A stretch of DNA of 57,823 nucleotides from positions 1-57,823 of IMG/VR virus record IMGVR_UViG_3300034106_003862. The stretch is one strand, 5' to 3'. Each line of letters opens with the position of its first letter. Position 1 is the first letter of the stretch. The position numbers and the translations under genes are program-made. The notes beneath the pieces are model-generated. The model was not told the origin of the DNA. It saw only the letters and a program-made list of their open reading frames with translations, and did no database searches. Positions 22,760 to 30,561 of this stretch are shown here, piece by piece. The stretch comes from a virus.

Positions 22760-22912
22760 GTGAAAACGAAACTGTCATTCCAACTGAGCGAGGAGCAGCT
22801 CGAAAAGGTGCGCTCAATCGCCGAAGCACGGGGCATCTCGATGAGTGATGTCCTCCGCGAAATCCTCCGCGCCGAAGTGGAGAGGAAGCCGAAGACCCGC
22901 CGCAAGCGATGA
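22760..22912 (+). CDS. Ribbon-helix-helix DNA-binding protein
   Basis: 50 residues from the GTG at 22760 (a GTG at 22724 would add 12). The strand KTKLSFQLSEEQ is followed by two helices (LEKVRSIAEARGI, MSDVLREILRAEVE) and a Lys/Arg tail: the Arc/CopG fold, which binds DNA as a dimer through the beta strand. As the first rightward gene next to two inverted repeats it probably regulates the divergent promoters. Confidence 0.75.
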   Translation: MKTKLSFQLSEEQLEKVRSIAEARGISMSDVLREILRAEVERKPKTRRKR

Positions 22913-23313
22913 GCCGCTCGTACGAGCTTAACCACTACACGGGCGCTGGTAACCAGAGCCGCGAGGCATCCTGCGTCGCTTATTTCGCGAGGTTCTGCGA
23001 ACGCGCCAAGGCCGAGATGGTGAGTGCCGAGGGCGTGCGCCAGTCGATATTTGCCGAGGGCCATCCGCAGCGCCCACCGAAGAAGTCGCTGACTCGCGGT
23101 CTCCATGGATCAGGTATCGATCTCAGGGCCACCGTTGTCGATGGCATGCGTGTCACCGAGAAGGTGGTCGAGGTTGCCCGCCGCTGGGTCGAGACGGATA
23201 CCCCGGGCCGAAAGCGCCCCCAAGGACTCCTCGCTCAGATGGCCGAAGAGGCCGGAGTGTCGATCAGCACAATCAAAAAACTCGGTCGAAGAATCCGTGA
23301 TGGAAAGGTGTAA
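22909..23313 (+). CDS. Hypothetical protein with a C-terminal HTH
   Basis: A 134-residue protein. Residues about 105-130 (LLAQMAEEAGVSISTIKKLGRRI) form a helix-turn-helix. The N-terminal half (YFARFCERAKAEMVSAEGVRQSIF) is helical and may oligomerise. It overlaps the RHH gene by ATGA; the two could act as a regulatory pair. Confidence 0.65.
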   Translation: MSRSYELNHYTGAGNQSREASCVAYFARFCERAKAEMVSAEGVRQSIFAEGHPQRPPKKSLTRGLHGSGIDLRATVVDGMRVTEKVVEVARRWVETDTPGRKRPQGLLAQMAEEAGVSISTIKKLGRRIRDGKV

Positions 23314-23315
23314 TC

Positions 23316-23510
23316 ATGCAACCAATACTCACTCTCGCTCTGTCCGTCGCGGCGTCTTGCGGGGCGCTGTACCTCATCGATGATGCCTACCAAGCCTACC
23401 TCGAAAGAGCACCGCTGCGTGACTTTATTTTCAAAGCCGTGCTTGCCGCCTGTTCATTCGTGCTCGCTGTCGCCCTCTGGCTACTCGTCTACCTCGCTCC
23501 CCATGCCTGA
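23316..23510 (+). CDS. Small two-helix membrane protein
   Basis: 64 residues with hydrophobic segments at about 5-23 and 40-60 and a charged loop between (DDAYQAYLERAPLRDF). Size and plan match small holins, but it lies among early genes, far from the lysozyme, so another membrane role is just as likely. It overlaps the next gene by eight bases. Confidence 0.6.
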   Translation: MQPILTLALSVAASCGALYLIDDAYQAYLERAPLRDFIFKAVLAACSFVLAVALWLLVYLAPHA

Positions 23511-24048
23511 CAAGAATTACCATTCGTACGAAATGCTCAACGGTGCACTCATCGCCAACGGCGTCCTCGTGCCTGATCTGGATACGTACTCGGACACGAT
23601 GAAAATCTGGAAGTGCACCGGGTGCGTCTTCAAGGACTTCTTCGTCGTGGGCTCGAAGGAGGACTGCCTCGACGTGGGCCAGCAGACGATCGCCACGCTC
23701 TTCGACCGTTTCCGCGTCTCGTCCCGAGGACGTTACGTCGTGACGCTGAAGGGCGGTAGCCACTACAACACGTTCAGCGATTGGGTCGTGGAGCGGCACG
23801 GGTCAGCCGTCGATTTCGAGATCGGCAACTGGCACTCGCTGAATTTCTCTACGTCTGTTGGCACGTCCCTCGTCAACCTGCGTGCCGAGGACGGCAAGCC
23901 GGTCACCTACTGCTACCGTTGGGGCTGCAAGCCCAACATCATCGGAGGCCACACGAAGCACCTCTGGTGGCGGTCGATCGGTCTCACCGTGTACTGGTGG
24001 GCGAAATACGTTTGGCACCGCGTCCTCAACCGCCCCGACAAATTCTGA
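23503..24048 (+). CDS. Hypothetical protein, mainly beta
   Basis: A 181-residue protein (MPDKNYHSYEMLNGALIANG, IWKCTGCVFKDFFVVGSKED, GRYVVTLKGGSHYNTFSDW) whose repeated short strands suggest a small beta structure, perhaps a beta helix or roll. Its C-terminal 25 residues are Trp-rich (WWRSIGLTVYWWAKYVWHR) and could touch a membrane. The ATG at 23503 lies inside the end of the membrane-protein gene. I recognise no function. Confidence 0.6.
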   Translation: MPDKNYHSYEMLNGALIANGVLVPDLDTYSDTMKIWKCTGCVFKDFFVVGSKEDCLDVGQQTIATLFDRFRVSSRGRYVVTLKGGSHYNTFSDWVVERHGSAVDFEIGNWHSLNFSTSVGTSLVNLRAEDGKPVTYCYRWGCKPNIIGGHTKHLWWRSIGLTVYWWAKYVWHRVLNRPDKF

Positions 24049-24050
24049 CG

Positions 24051-24476
24051 ATGAGACCCGAAGCCGCACGTCCCCGGTACTCACGGAACTACAAGTTCTG
24101 GGTCTCGTGGTTTTCCGAGCCCGTCTACTCGGCGGACGTGCTGCTGTTTTGGAACGTGGACGCGAAGGGGATGAACGCTTATTTCGCGGAGGCGTTTCCG
24201 AATCACAAGGTGAGCGTGCCGGTACCGGACCCGTGGGTCGGGTGGTCGCTGGAGCTGTCCGACAAAAACATCGAGCTGTACCTGATCTGCCTGCGCTCGT
24301 TCGACTGGAGCCCGATGGCAATCTCCACGCTGACCCACGAGTGCCTGCACACCTCACTCTCCATGCTCCGCAGCCGTGGGATGCGCCTGAATAAGCACAC
24401 CGAAGAAGCGTACTGCTACCTCCACGACTCCCTTGTCCGCCGTTGCCTCGAACAAATTCAGAAAGCTAAACGATGA
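24051..24476 (+). CDS. Small HExxH protein, putative metallopeptidase
   Basis: A 141-residue protein with HECLH at residues 96-100 inside a helix (STLTHECLHTSLSML) and an acidic helix 18 residues later (TEEAYCYLHDSL) that could give the third zinc ligand. This is the minimal zincin layout. The substrate is unknown; small phage zincins may act on host proteins, or be catalytically idle. It overlaps the helicase gene by ATGA. Confidence 0.65.
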   Translation: MRPEAARPRYSRNYKFWVSWFSEPVYSADVLLFWNVDAKGMNAYFAEAFPNHKVSVPVPDPWVGWSLELSDKNIELYLICLRSFDWSPMAISTLTHECLHTSLSMLRSRGMRLNKHTEEAYCYLHDSLVRRCLEQIQKAKR

Positions 24477-25576
24477 TCCTCCGACCCTACCAGACCGAGT
24501 GCATGACGTTCCTCGAAGAGCGGAGCCGCGCTTTCGTGATTGCTCCCGCTGGGAGTGGCAAGACCGTGATCGGTGCCGCAGCGTGCTACCGTGTGCTCTG
24601 CCCCGGAGACAAGGTGGCGTGGCTCGCGAACACCCGCGAGCAGGTCGAGCAGGCCGATACGGCGCTCAAGCGCGTCGGCATCGAAGACGCCTTCGTGGCC
24701 TGCATCGCGTCCCAGCCCGACCTGACGACCTACGACATCGTGGTCATCGACGAGGCCCACCACGCGCCCGCAGCGACGTGGCACGCCACGATTGAGACGG
24801 CCTCCAAGGCCCGGCATCTCTGGGGCCTGTCGGCCACGCCGTGGTCGGACGACAAGGACCGCAACGTGTCCGTCCAGCAGACGTTTCTCGAATTCATTGA
24901 GATCGACCGCGAGGACGTGATGGCCGGTGGTCACCTCGTGCCGGGCATCGTCAAGGTCATCGACATCGATAGGCCGCGAGCCTACGACGAGGAGATGTCG
25001 GCCCGGGTGCAACGCGAGCTGGCCCGGCGCACGCGCCTCTTCCGAAACATTCCGGCCCACGAACACCACCGCCGGATCATCTGGCAGATGACTCAGGAAC
25101 ATCTTCGCGAGGACCCGGCGCGTAACAGTGCCATCATCTGCACCGCTGGCCTCGAAATGCAGAGGGGTGAAACCGTCATCGTCCTCGTGGGCGCAATCGA
25201 GCACGGCGAGCTGCTCGCCGAGGACATCGGCCCCGGAGCCGCGTGTATCCACTCCAAGCTGCCCGCCAAGCGCCGACGCGAGCTGACTCAGGCCCTGAAG
25301 GACGGAACGCTGAAGTGCGCCGTGGCCACGTCGCTCCTCGATGAGGGCGCTGACTTCCCACGCGCCTCGGTACTGATTCTCGCCGCTGGCGGACGTTCGG
25401 CCACGAAGACCATTCAACGTGCGGGCCGCGTGATGCGTCCGTACGAGGGCAAGACGTGTGGTGTCGTGTACGATTTCGCCGACCGTGGCCTCGCGTTCGC
25501 CAACGCTCAGTGGAACGCCCGCCGCCGGGTGTACGCCTCCCTCGGATACGCCATCCAAGAAGCTGGAGCTGAGTAG
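24473..25576 (+). CDS. SF2 DNA helicase/ATPase
   Basis: A 367-residue protein, a compact superfamily 2 helicase. Q-like LRPYQTECM, Walker A APAGSGKT (24-31), Walker B VIDEAHH (91-97), motif III LSATP (119-123), then a C-terminal RecA lobe with ATSLLDEGADFP and QRAGRVMRP (motif VI). It resembles the small DEAD/DEAH-like helicases that sit in phage replication clusters and unwind or remodel forks. A PD-(D/E)XK nuclease follows by one base, suggesting joint action. Confidence 0.9.
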   Translation: MILRPYQTECMTFLEERSRAFVIAPAGSGKTVIGAAACYRVLCPGDKVAWLANTREQVEQADTALKRVGIEDAFVACIASQPDLTTYDIVVIDEAHHAPAATWHATIETASKARHLWGLSATPWSDDKDRNVSVQQTFLEFIEIDREDVMAGGHLVPGIVKVIDIDRPRAYDEEMSARVQRELARRTRLFRNIPAHEHHRRIIWQMTQEHLREDPARNSAIICTAGLEMQRGETVIVLVGAIEHGELLAEDIGPGAACIHSKLPAKRRRELTQALKDGTLKCAVATSLLDEGADFPRASVLILAAGGRSATKTIQRAGRVMRPYEGKTCGVVYDFADRGLAFANAQWNARRRVYASLGYAIQEAGAE

Positions 25577-25577
25577 C

Positions 25578-26057
25578 ATGGACATCCTCACGACACGCGG
25601 TCAGGAGTTCGTCGAGCACGAGGCCAAGGCGGTCTCGTTCATCCGTGAAGCGTGCCCCGGCTCCACGATTTACCACACGCCGATCGACAAGCCCGCATCG
25701 CTCGACCTCGTCTCGATCCGCGACGGCGCAGTGTACTCCGTCGCCGAGATCAAGAGCCGCAACAGCACGATCGCGGAGATGCAGGAGTGGGGTTCGCTCA
25801 TCCTGACGTACACGAAAGTGGACGCGCTGCGCTGCGTAGCGATGTCGCTGCACGTTCCCGCCTTCGTCGTGCTATACCTCATTCCCGAGGACGCGGTGGC
25901 CGTGGCCCGGTTGGTTCATCCGGGCGGCGAGTTGGTCGCGCCAATCACGAGGCAGACGAGCAAGACCCAGAGATCGTGCAACGGGGGCGAGGCGGTCCGT
26001 GTCAACGCCTACATTCCGCTCGCGCTTTTTCGTGAGGTTCGACCGACAGATTTCTGA
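25578..26057 (+). CDS. PD-(D/E)XK nuclease-like protein
   Basis: A 159-residue protein. SLDLVSIRDGAVYSVAEIKSRN (about residues 36-57, shown here in outline: D38, then E52-x-K54) gives the D...ExK core of restriction-like nucleases, followed by a helix carrying MQEW and WGSL. A possible role is trimming recombination or replication intermediates with the helicase just upstream. The ATG begins one base after the helicase stop. Confidence 0.7.
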   Translation: MDILTTRGQEFVEHEAKAVSFIREACPGSTIYHTPIDKPASLDLVSIRDGAVYSVAEIKSRNSTIAEMQEWGSLILTYTKVDALRCVAMSLHVPAFVVLYLIPEDAVAVARLVHPGGELVAPITRQTSKTQRSCNGGEAVRVNAYIPLALFREVRPTDF

Positions 26058-26062
26058 GTGCC

Positions 26063-26263
26063 ATGACTCCCAATCCGATGAGTGACGACGAGTTCGTCCG
26101 GGCCGTGCTGTCCCGTACCATCAGCCACGCGGACTTTGACGCCAACGCTCAAAGGTTCGTTTCGTCAGGCAAATGGCTCACCATGTCCCGTGAAATTCAA
26201 CGCGAGGTGAGGCGATGGATACGTTTTGGAATCGTTCAATTCAACCCCCAACCAAAGGACTGA
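26063..26263 (+). CDS. Small hypothetical protein
   Basis: A 66-residue helical protein (SDDEFVRAVLSRTISHADFD, MSREIQREVRRWIRFG). It begins five bases after the nuclease stop and ends one base before the next start, so it is read as part of the replication operon. Function unknown. Confidence 0.55.
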   Translation: MTPNPMSDDEFVRAVLSRTISHADFDANAQRFVSSGKWLTMSREIQREVRRWIRFGIVQFNPQPKD

Positions 26264-26264
26264 C

Positions 26265-26483
26265 ATGTACGTCGTTAACCGAAAAGCATTCGAGCAGCTC
26301 GTCGCGAATCCGACGCTCGCCTACCTCCTGATTCGCGCCATCGAGCATCCGTGCTCGACAGACCAGTACCCGACGCATGAGATGCAGGAACTCCGTGAGC
26401 ACCTCGTGAGTTGTCAACTCGCGAATCGCGTCGGAGCCTTGCCCAAACCTGAACCAATCGATGACAACGACGACCCCGTCTGA
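26265..26483 (+). CDS. Small hypothetical protein
   Basis: A 72-residue protein (MYVVNRKAFEQLVANPTLAY, LREHLVSCQLANRVG) with an acidic end (PIDDNDDPV). It overlaps the next gene by 23 bases, in which both frames are used. The ATG at 26265 follows the previous stop directly. Function unknown. Confidence 0.55.
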   Translation: MYVVNRKAFEQLVANPTLAYLLIRAIEHPCSTDQYPTHEMQELREHLVSCQLANRVGALPKPEPIDDNDDPV

Positions 26484-27660
26484 ACGCGGACACCACCCGG
26501 ACAGCCCTAGCTCGCTACAGGCTTCCGCGCAGTGCCCTCATTTTACGAATCACCAGCGTGAATCCGCCGCGTCTGCGGCGGGCACGTTGCAGCACAAGGC
26601 CGCAGAGACCCGCGATCTTTCCATCCTAGAGGACGAAGATCAGGTGGAAGCGGTGAAGCGTGCCCTCGCGGTGGAAGACGCCGCTATCGACACGCTGCAG
26701 AACCTCGGGTTCGACGTGGAGATTATTCGCGAGCAGTACCTCGCGGTCGCTGGCGACGAAAAGAACGGCGACTGGGCCGGGATCACCGGCGGATACCCGG
26801 ACACTCTCCTCATCGGTCGCGAGAAGGAGGGAGGCGCTCTGGCCATAATTCTCGACTGGAAGTTCGGCAAGCAGCTCGTCACCTCCACCGCCGAGAACAT
26901 GCAGGGCATCGCCTACGCTCTCGCGGTGATGCAGCGGTGGCCCGAGATCGCCGAGGTGAAGGTGGTGTTCTATCACCCGCACATCGAGAAAAAGGACATG
27001 GACCCCGAGTACAGCCACGTATTCACTCGCGACAACATGGAGCAGATGGAGCTGATCGTCCGGCTCATCATCGCCCGCAAGCACAAGGCGAAGTCCGAGG
27101 GCTGGGAGAGCAGCATCACGCCGCTCCCATCGAGCAACCTCTGCATCTGGTGCGCCAACCTCGCCACGTGCCCGGCGGTGCTCAAGCTCGCCAGCGTCGC
27201 GTCCTCGAAGTACGAGGCCCTCACGGTGCCGCAGGAGGTGCGCCCGGCGTTCCTCTCGGACCCGGAGGACATGCGCCGCGTGCACCAGCTCGCCGGTGTC
27301 CTTGAGAAATTTGCGAAAACCGTGAAGACCCGTATTCGCGATGCCGCTCTAACCGAAGGCGTCGAGATTCCGGGGATGAAGCTCGTGACGAAGTCGGACC
27401 GCGAGATCGTGTCCCTGAGCGCCGTCCGCGACGCTGCTCTGGAGCACGGGGTGACGATCGAGCAGTTCGAGGAGTGCCTGTCGTTGCCGATCACCAAGCT
27501 CGAAGACGTGGTGAAGAGGCTTGCGCCGAAGGGCAAGGGCGCTGGCAAGGTTCGCGAGTTTCAGGCCGCTCTGGAAGACGTGGGTGCCGTGAAGAAGGGC
27601 AACCCGTATACCTACCTCGTCGAGTCCAAGTCGTCCGACGGCGACGCGATCGACGTTTAA
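26461..27660 (+). CDS. RecB/Cas4-type nuclease with a probable Fe-S cluster (DUF2800)
   Basis: A 399-residue protein. It carries the nuclease core D-x(n)-DWK (IILDWKFGK near 130-137) and four cysteines in the Cas4/AddB arrangement: one early (SAQCPHF, C25) and three late (CIWC-x5-C, about 228-237), predicting a 4Fe-4S cluster that staples the fold. The C-terminus has a helical region and a small basic domain. DUF2800 proteins lie in phage replication clusters beside an ssDNA-binding-like gene and DNA polymerase A, as here. It probably processes DNA ends. Confidence 0.8.
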   Translation: MTTTTPSERGHHPDSPSSLQASAQCPHFTNHQRESAASAAGTLQHKAAETRDLSILEDEDQVEAVKRALAVEDAAIDTLQNLGFDVEIIREQYLAVAGDEKNGDWAGITGGYPDTLLIGREKEGGALAIILDWKFGKQLVTSTAENMQGIAYALAVMQRWPEIAEVKVVFYHPHIEKKDMDPEYSHVFTRDNMEQMELIVRLIIARKHKAKSEGWESSITPLPSSNLCIWCANLATCPAVLKLASVASSKYEALTVPQEVRPAFLSDPEDMRRVHQLAGVLEKFAKTVKTRIRDAALTEGVEIPGMKLVTKSDREIVSLSAVRDAALEHGVTIEQFEECLSLPITKLEDVVKRLAPKGKGAGKVREFQAALEDVGAVKKGNPYTYLVESKSSDGDAIDV

Positions 27661-27720
27661 CACTTTCGGCTGCATTCCGCCGCCGGATACAAAACCAAAA
27701 CCTAAGAAACGAAAGAAGCT

Positions 27721-28521
27721 ATGCCAACGAAGACTGTATCGTTCAAAAATAACGCGCTCGCTCAAGACGAGCAGCCTGTCAGCAACGTCCCCGCCCAAGT
27801 CGCCGAAGACGATGATGGTCGTGGACTCGCCACCGTCCCGGGCAGTCAGCTCGCCGCTGTCGGCGCTCCTGACGACGTGGACGCGAAGGACATCACCCTG
27901 CCGAAGCTCCGGCTGCTGCAAGGTACGTCCGACAAGAAGGCCCTCCAGACCCACGGGTTCGGTGCCCTGATCCTCAAGGATCAGATCACTGTCGCCCGCC
28001 CGGCGCTGGAGGGGAAGCCGGAGATGGTCGGTAACCTCGTGTTCTGCCGCCTGCTCTCGAAGACCTACGCCGAGAAGCCGAAGAAGTTCGGCGACCCGGC
28101 TGGATACGCGACGAGCCTGATCGAGGTGGAGCAGCTCGGGGGAACGACGGACTGGCGGGAGAGCCGCGAGAATCCTCGCGCTAACTCGATCAAGCCGTGG
28201 TTCCAAGTCGTGGCCAACTGCCTCGTCCTCGTGGAGAAGCCGGAGAACGCGACGGATGATCACTTCCCGTTCGAGGCCGCAGGCAAGTTCTACGCGCCCG
28301 CGATCTACGCCGTGAAGTCCTTTGCCTACGATAACTTTTTCAAGGTTATTGCCACGGCAAAGGCGACCGGCGAACTCCGCAAGGAGGGCTACCCGTCCCG
28401 GTTCATCCTGTTCACGCCGGAGATTCAGTCGGGGAAGGGGAACGCTGAGTTCGCGGTGCCGAGCGTCAAGTTCGGTGCACCGACCTCGGCAGAAGTGCGT
28501 GCATTGGCCGCTCAGTTCTAA
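27721..28521 (+). CDS. Putative ssDNA-binding-type protein in the replication cluster
   Basis: A 266-residue protein. An acidic, disordered N-terminus (1-50) is followed by an all-beta/mixed domain (DITLPKLRLLQGTSDKKALQ, FGALILKDQITVARPAL, YPSRFILFTPEIQSG). It lies between the DUF2800 nuclease and DNA polymerase, the place where DUF2815-type ssDNA-binding proteins are found. I do not see a clear OB-fold signature, so the role is contextual. A 60-base gap with an A-rich leader precedes it. Confidence 0.5.
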   Translation: MPTKTVSFKNNALAQDEQPVSNVPAQVAEDDDGRGLATVPGSQLAAVGAPDDVDAKDITLPKLRLLQGTSDKKALQTHGFGALILKDQITVARPALEGKPEMVGNLVFCRLLSKTYAEKPKKFGDPAGYATSLIEVEQLGGTTDWRESRENPRANSIKPWFQVVANCLVLVEKPENATDDHFPFEAAGKFYAPAIYAVKSFAYDNFFKVIATAKATGELRKEGYPSRFILFTPEIQSGKGNAEFAVPSVKFGAPTSAEVRALAAQF

Positions 28522-28526
28522 CGGCC

Positions 28527-30533
28527 ATGCAACGTGTCGTCGCTCTGGATACAGAGCTTTACTATGACAAGAACGTCAGCGTGAAGCCGCTGGGAACGTG
28601 GAAGTACGTCCGCCATCCACAGGCGGACTGCTACATGGTCTCGGTGAGCGACGGCACGGAGACGTGGGCGGGGCACCCTCGGGACTTCAATTTTTCGAGT
28701 CTCGATGGTGCCCTGCTCATCTCTCACAATGCCTCCTTCGACGAGGAGGTGTATCTGGCTCAGGTCGAGAAGGGCCTGTGGCCAAAGATCAACTACACGG
28801 CGTGGCACTGCACCGCCGACATGTCGGCCTACCTCTGCAACCGACGCAGCCTCGCGGACGCCTCGGCCTTCCTGCTCAAGCACAGCGTCTCGAAAGAGAT
28901 GCGCGACTGGATGAAGGGGAAGTCGTGGGGCGACGCGGTGCTGGAGGGTAAGGCAGAGGATTTGCTCGAATACGCACGCGACGACGCCCGCCTCTGCTGG
29001 GAACTTTGGAACAAACATTCCGACCGCTGGCCCGAGTGGGAGCGCGAGCTTTCGGTTTTAACACGCCTCCAAGGCCGGTCTGGCGTCTACATCCACCCGG
29101 AGCGACTTCGGGCCGGTATCGACACGCTGCGCCGTGTGGTGCTGGCTTGTCTGGACGAACTGCCGTGGGTCAAGGAGGGCCGACCGCCCGCCAGCCCGCT
29201 CGCGATTGCTCAGGCGTGCCGTGACGCCGGGATTGAGCCCCCGCCGGTCAAAGCCCACGACGCCGAGGCGGCGGAGGAGTGGGAAGAGCGGTACGGTCAC
29301 CAGACCCCGTGGCTCAAGGCGCTCAAAGACCTCCGGAAGGCGAAGAAGATGCTCGCGACGCTGGAGACGATGGACCGTCGCCTCCGCCCGGACGGCACGA
29401 TGGGTTTCGCCCTGAAGTACTTCGGCGCTCACACGGGCCGCTGGGCTGGCGAGGCGGGCCTGAATTTCCAGAACTTCAACCGCATGCCGATGTTCATCTC
29501 GCCGGACCACAAGCTCGTGGACAACCCGGCGCAGGCGTCGAGCCTCTACGCTCAGTTCAAGAAAGAGCCCGACAAAGTGCCCGGCGTGAGTGTCGTGGAC
29601 GTGCGTGGACTCATCGTAGCACCTCCCGGAAAGCAGATCGCCGCAGTGGACCTATCGCAGATCGAACCCCGCGTGCTCAACTACCTCGTCGGGAACGGTG
29701 AACTGCTCCAGAAGATTCGCGATGGGTTCCCGATCTACGAGGCGCACGCACGCCAGTCGATGGGCTGGAGCGGAGGACCACTGAAGAAGGAGAACGAAAA
29801 GCTCTACGCGCTGGCCAAGGCGCGTGTGCTGGGACTTGGATACGGGTGCGGTGCGGACAAGTTCATCGTCGTGGCCAAGATGCTCGCGGGTCTGGACATC
29901 ACGGAGGACGACGAGGCCGTTGCTCTCCAGCAGTCGGTTGACGGAAAGATTCACCGCACCGACGAGAAGGGCCAGCCGTGCGAGCCGTACGTGCTCGTGC
30001 AGGCCAACCGTCGTCTGCCGGAGAAGATGCCGGTCCTCGGGGCCAATAGCCGCAAGATCGTGCAGGAGTTTCGGCGCGACAACCCGCTGATCGTGGGCCT
30101 GTGGCGCAAATTGCAAGAGGAGCTGGAGTCCTGCGTGGGCGGTGAATACACGCTCGAACTACCGTCCGACCGGCTGCTCGTGTACCGGGCGGTGACGACC
30201 GAGGACAAGACGGTTACGGACAAGGAGGGGAAGCCGTACAAGAAGCGGGTGTTCAAGGCCGAGGTGGACGGTATGAGGACGTATTTCTACGGCGGACTCA
30301 TCACCGAGAACCTCGTGCAGGCCGTTGCGCGGGACGTGTTTTCCCAGAACATGCTCGCACTGCACAAGGCCGGTATTCGGGTCCTGTGGAGCGTGCACGA
30401 CGAAGCGGTCTGCCTCGTCTCCTCGAAGGAGGAAGGCGAGCTGGCCCGTAAGATTATGGCCACTACCCCGGAGTGGCTGAAAAACTGCCCGGTGGACTCG
30501 GAGCTGACGTTGTCGGACCGATACAAGAAATAA
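28527..30533 (+). CDS. Family A DNA polymerase with a 3'-5' exonuclease domain
   Basis: A 668-residue replicative polymerase. The exonuclease begins at once: Exo I ALDTEL (D8, E10), Exo II SHNASFDEEVY, Exo III YARDDARLCWEL. The polymerase shows motif A DLSQIEPR (near 374-381), motif B KLYALAKARVLGLGYGCG, and motif C VHDE (near 622). There is no 5'-nuclease domain, as usual in phages. The start is five bases after the previous stop. It copies the phage genome together with the primase-helicase next door. Confidence 0.92.
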   Translation: MQRVVALDTELYYDKNVSVKPLGTWKYVRHPQADCYMVSVSDGTETWAGHPRDFNFSSLDGALLISHNASFDEEVYLAQVEKGLWPKINYTAWHCTADMSAYLCNRRSLADASAFLLKHSVSKEMRDWMKGKSWGDAVLEGKAEDLLEYARDDARLCWELWNKHSDRWPEWERELSVLTRLQGRSGVYIHPERLRAGIDTLRRVVLACLDELPWVKEGRPPASPLAIAQACRDAGIEPPPVKAHDAEAAEEWEERYGHQTPWLKALKDLRKAKKMLATLETMDRRLRPDGTMGFALKYFGAHTGRWAGEAGLNFQNFNRMPMFISPDHKLVDNPAQASSLYAQFKKEPDKVPGVSVVDVRGLIVAPPGKQIAAVDLSQIEPRVLNYLVGNGELLQKIRDGFPIYEAHARQSMGWSGGPLKKENEKLYALAKARVLGLGYGCGADKFIVVAKMLAGLDITEDDEAVALQQSVDGKIHRTDEKGQPCEPYVLVQANRRLPEKMPVLGANSRKIVQEFRRDNPLIVGLWRKLQEELESCVGGEYTLELPSDRLLVYRAVTTEDKTVTDKEGKPYKKRVFKAEVDGMRTYFYGGLITENLVQAVARDVFSQNMLALHKAGIRVLWSVHDEAVCLVSSKEEGELARKIMATTPEWLKNCPVDSELTLSDRYKK

Positions 30534-30561
30534 ACTAGCTTTATACTCAGAAAATTGCTTT

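Noticed and set aside
23316-23510. Holin
   Set aside because: Two membrane segments and size would fit, but the gene is in the early block, far from the lysozyme; I kept it as an unassigned membrane protein.
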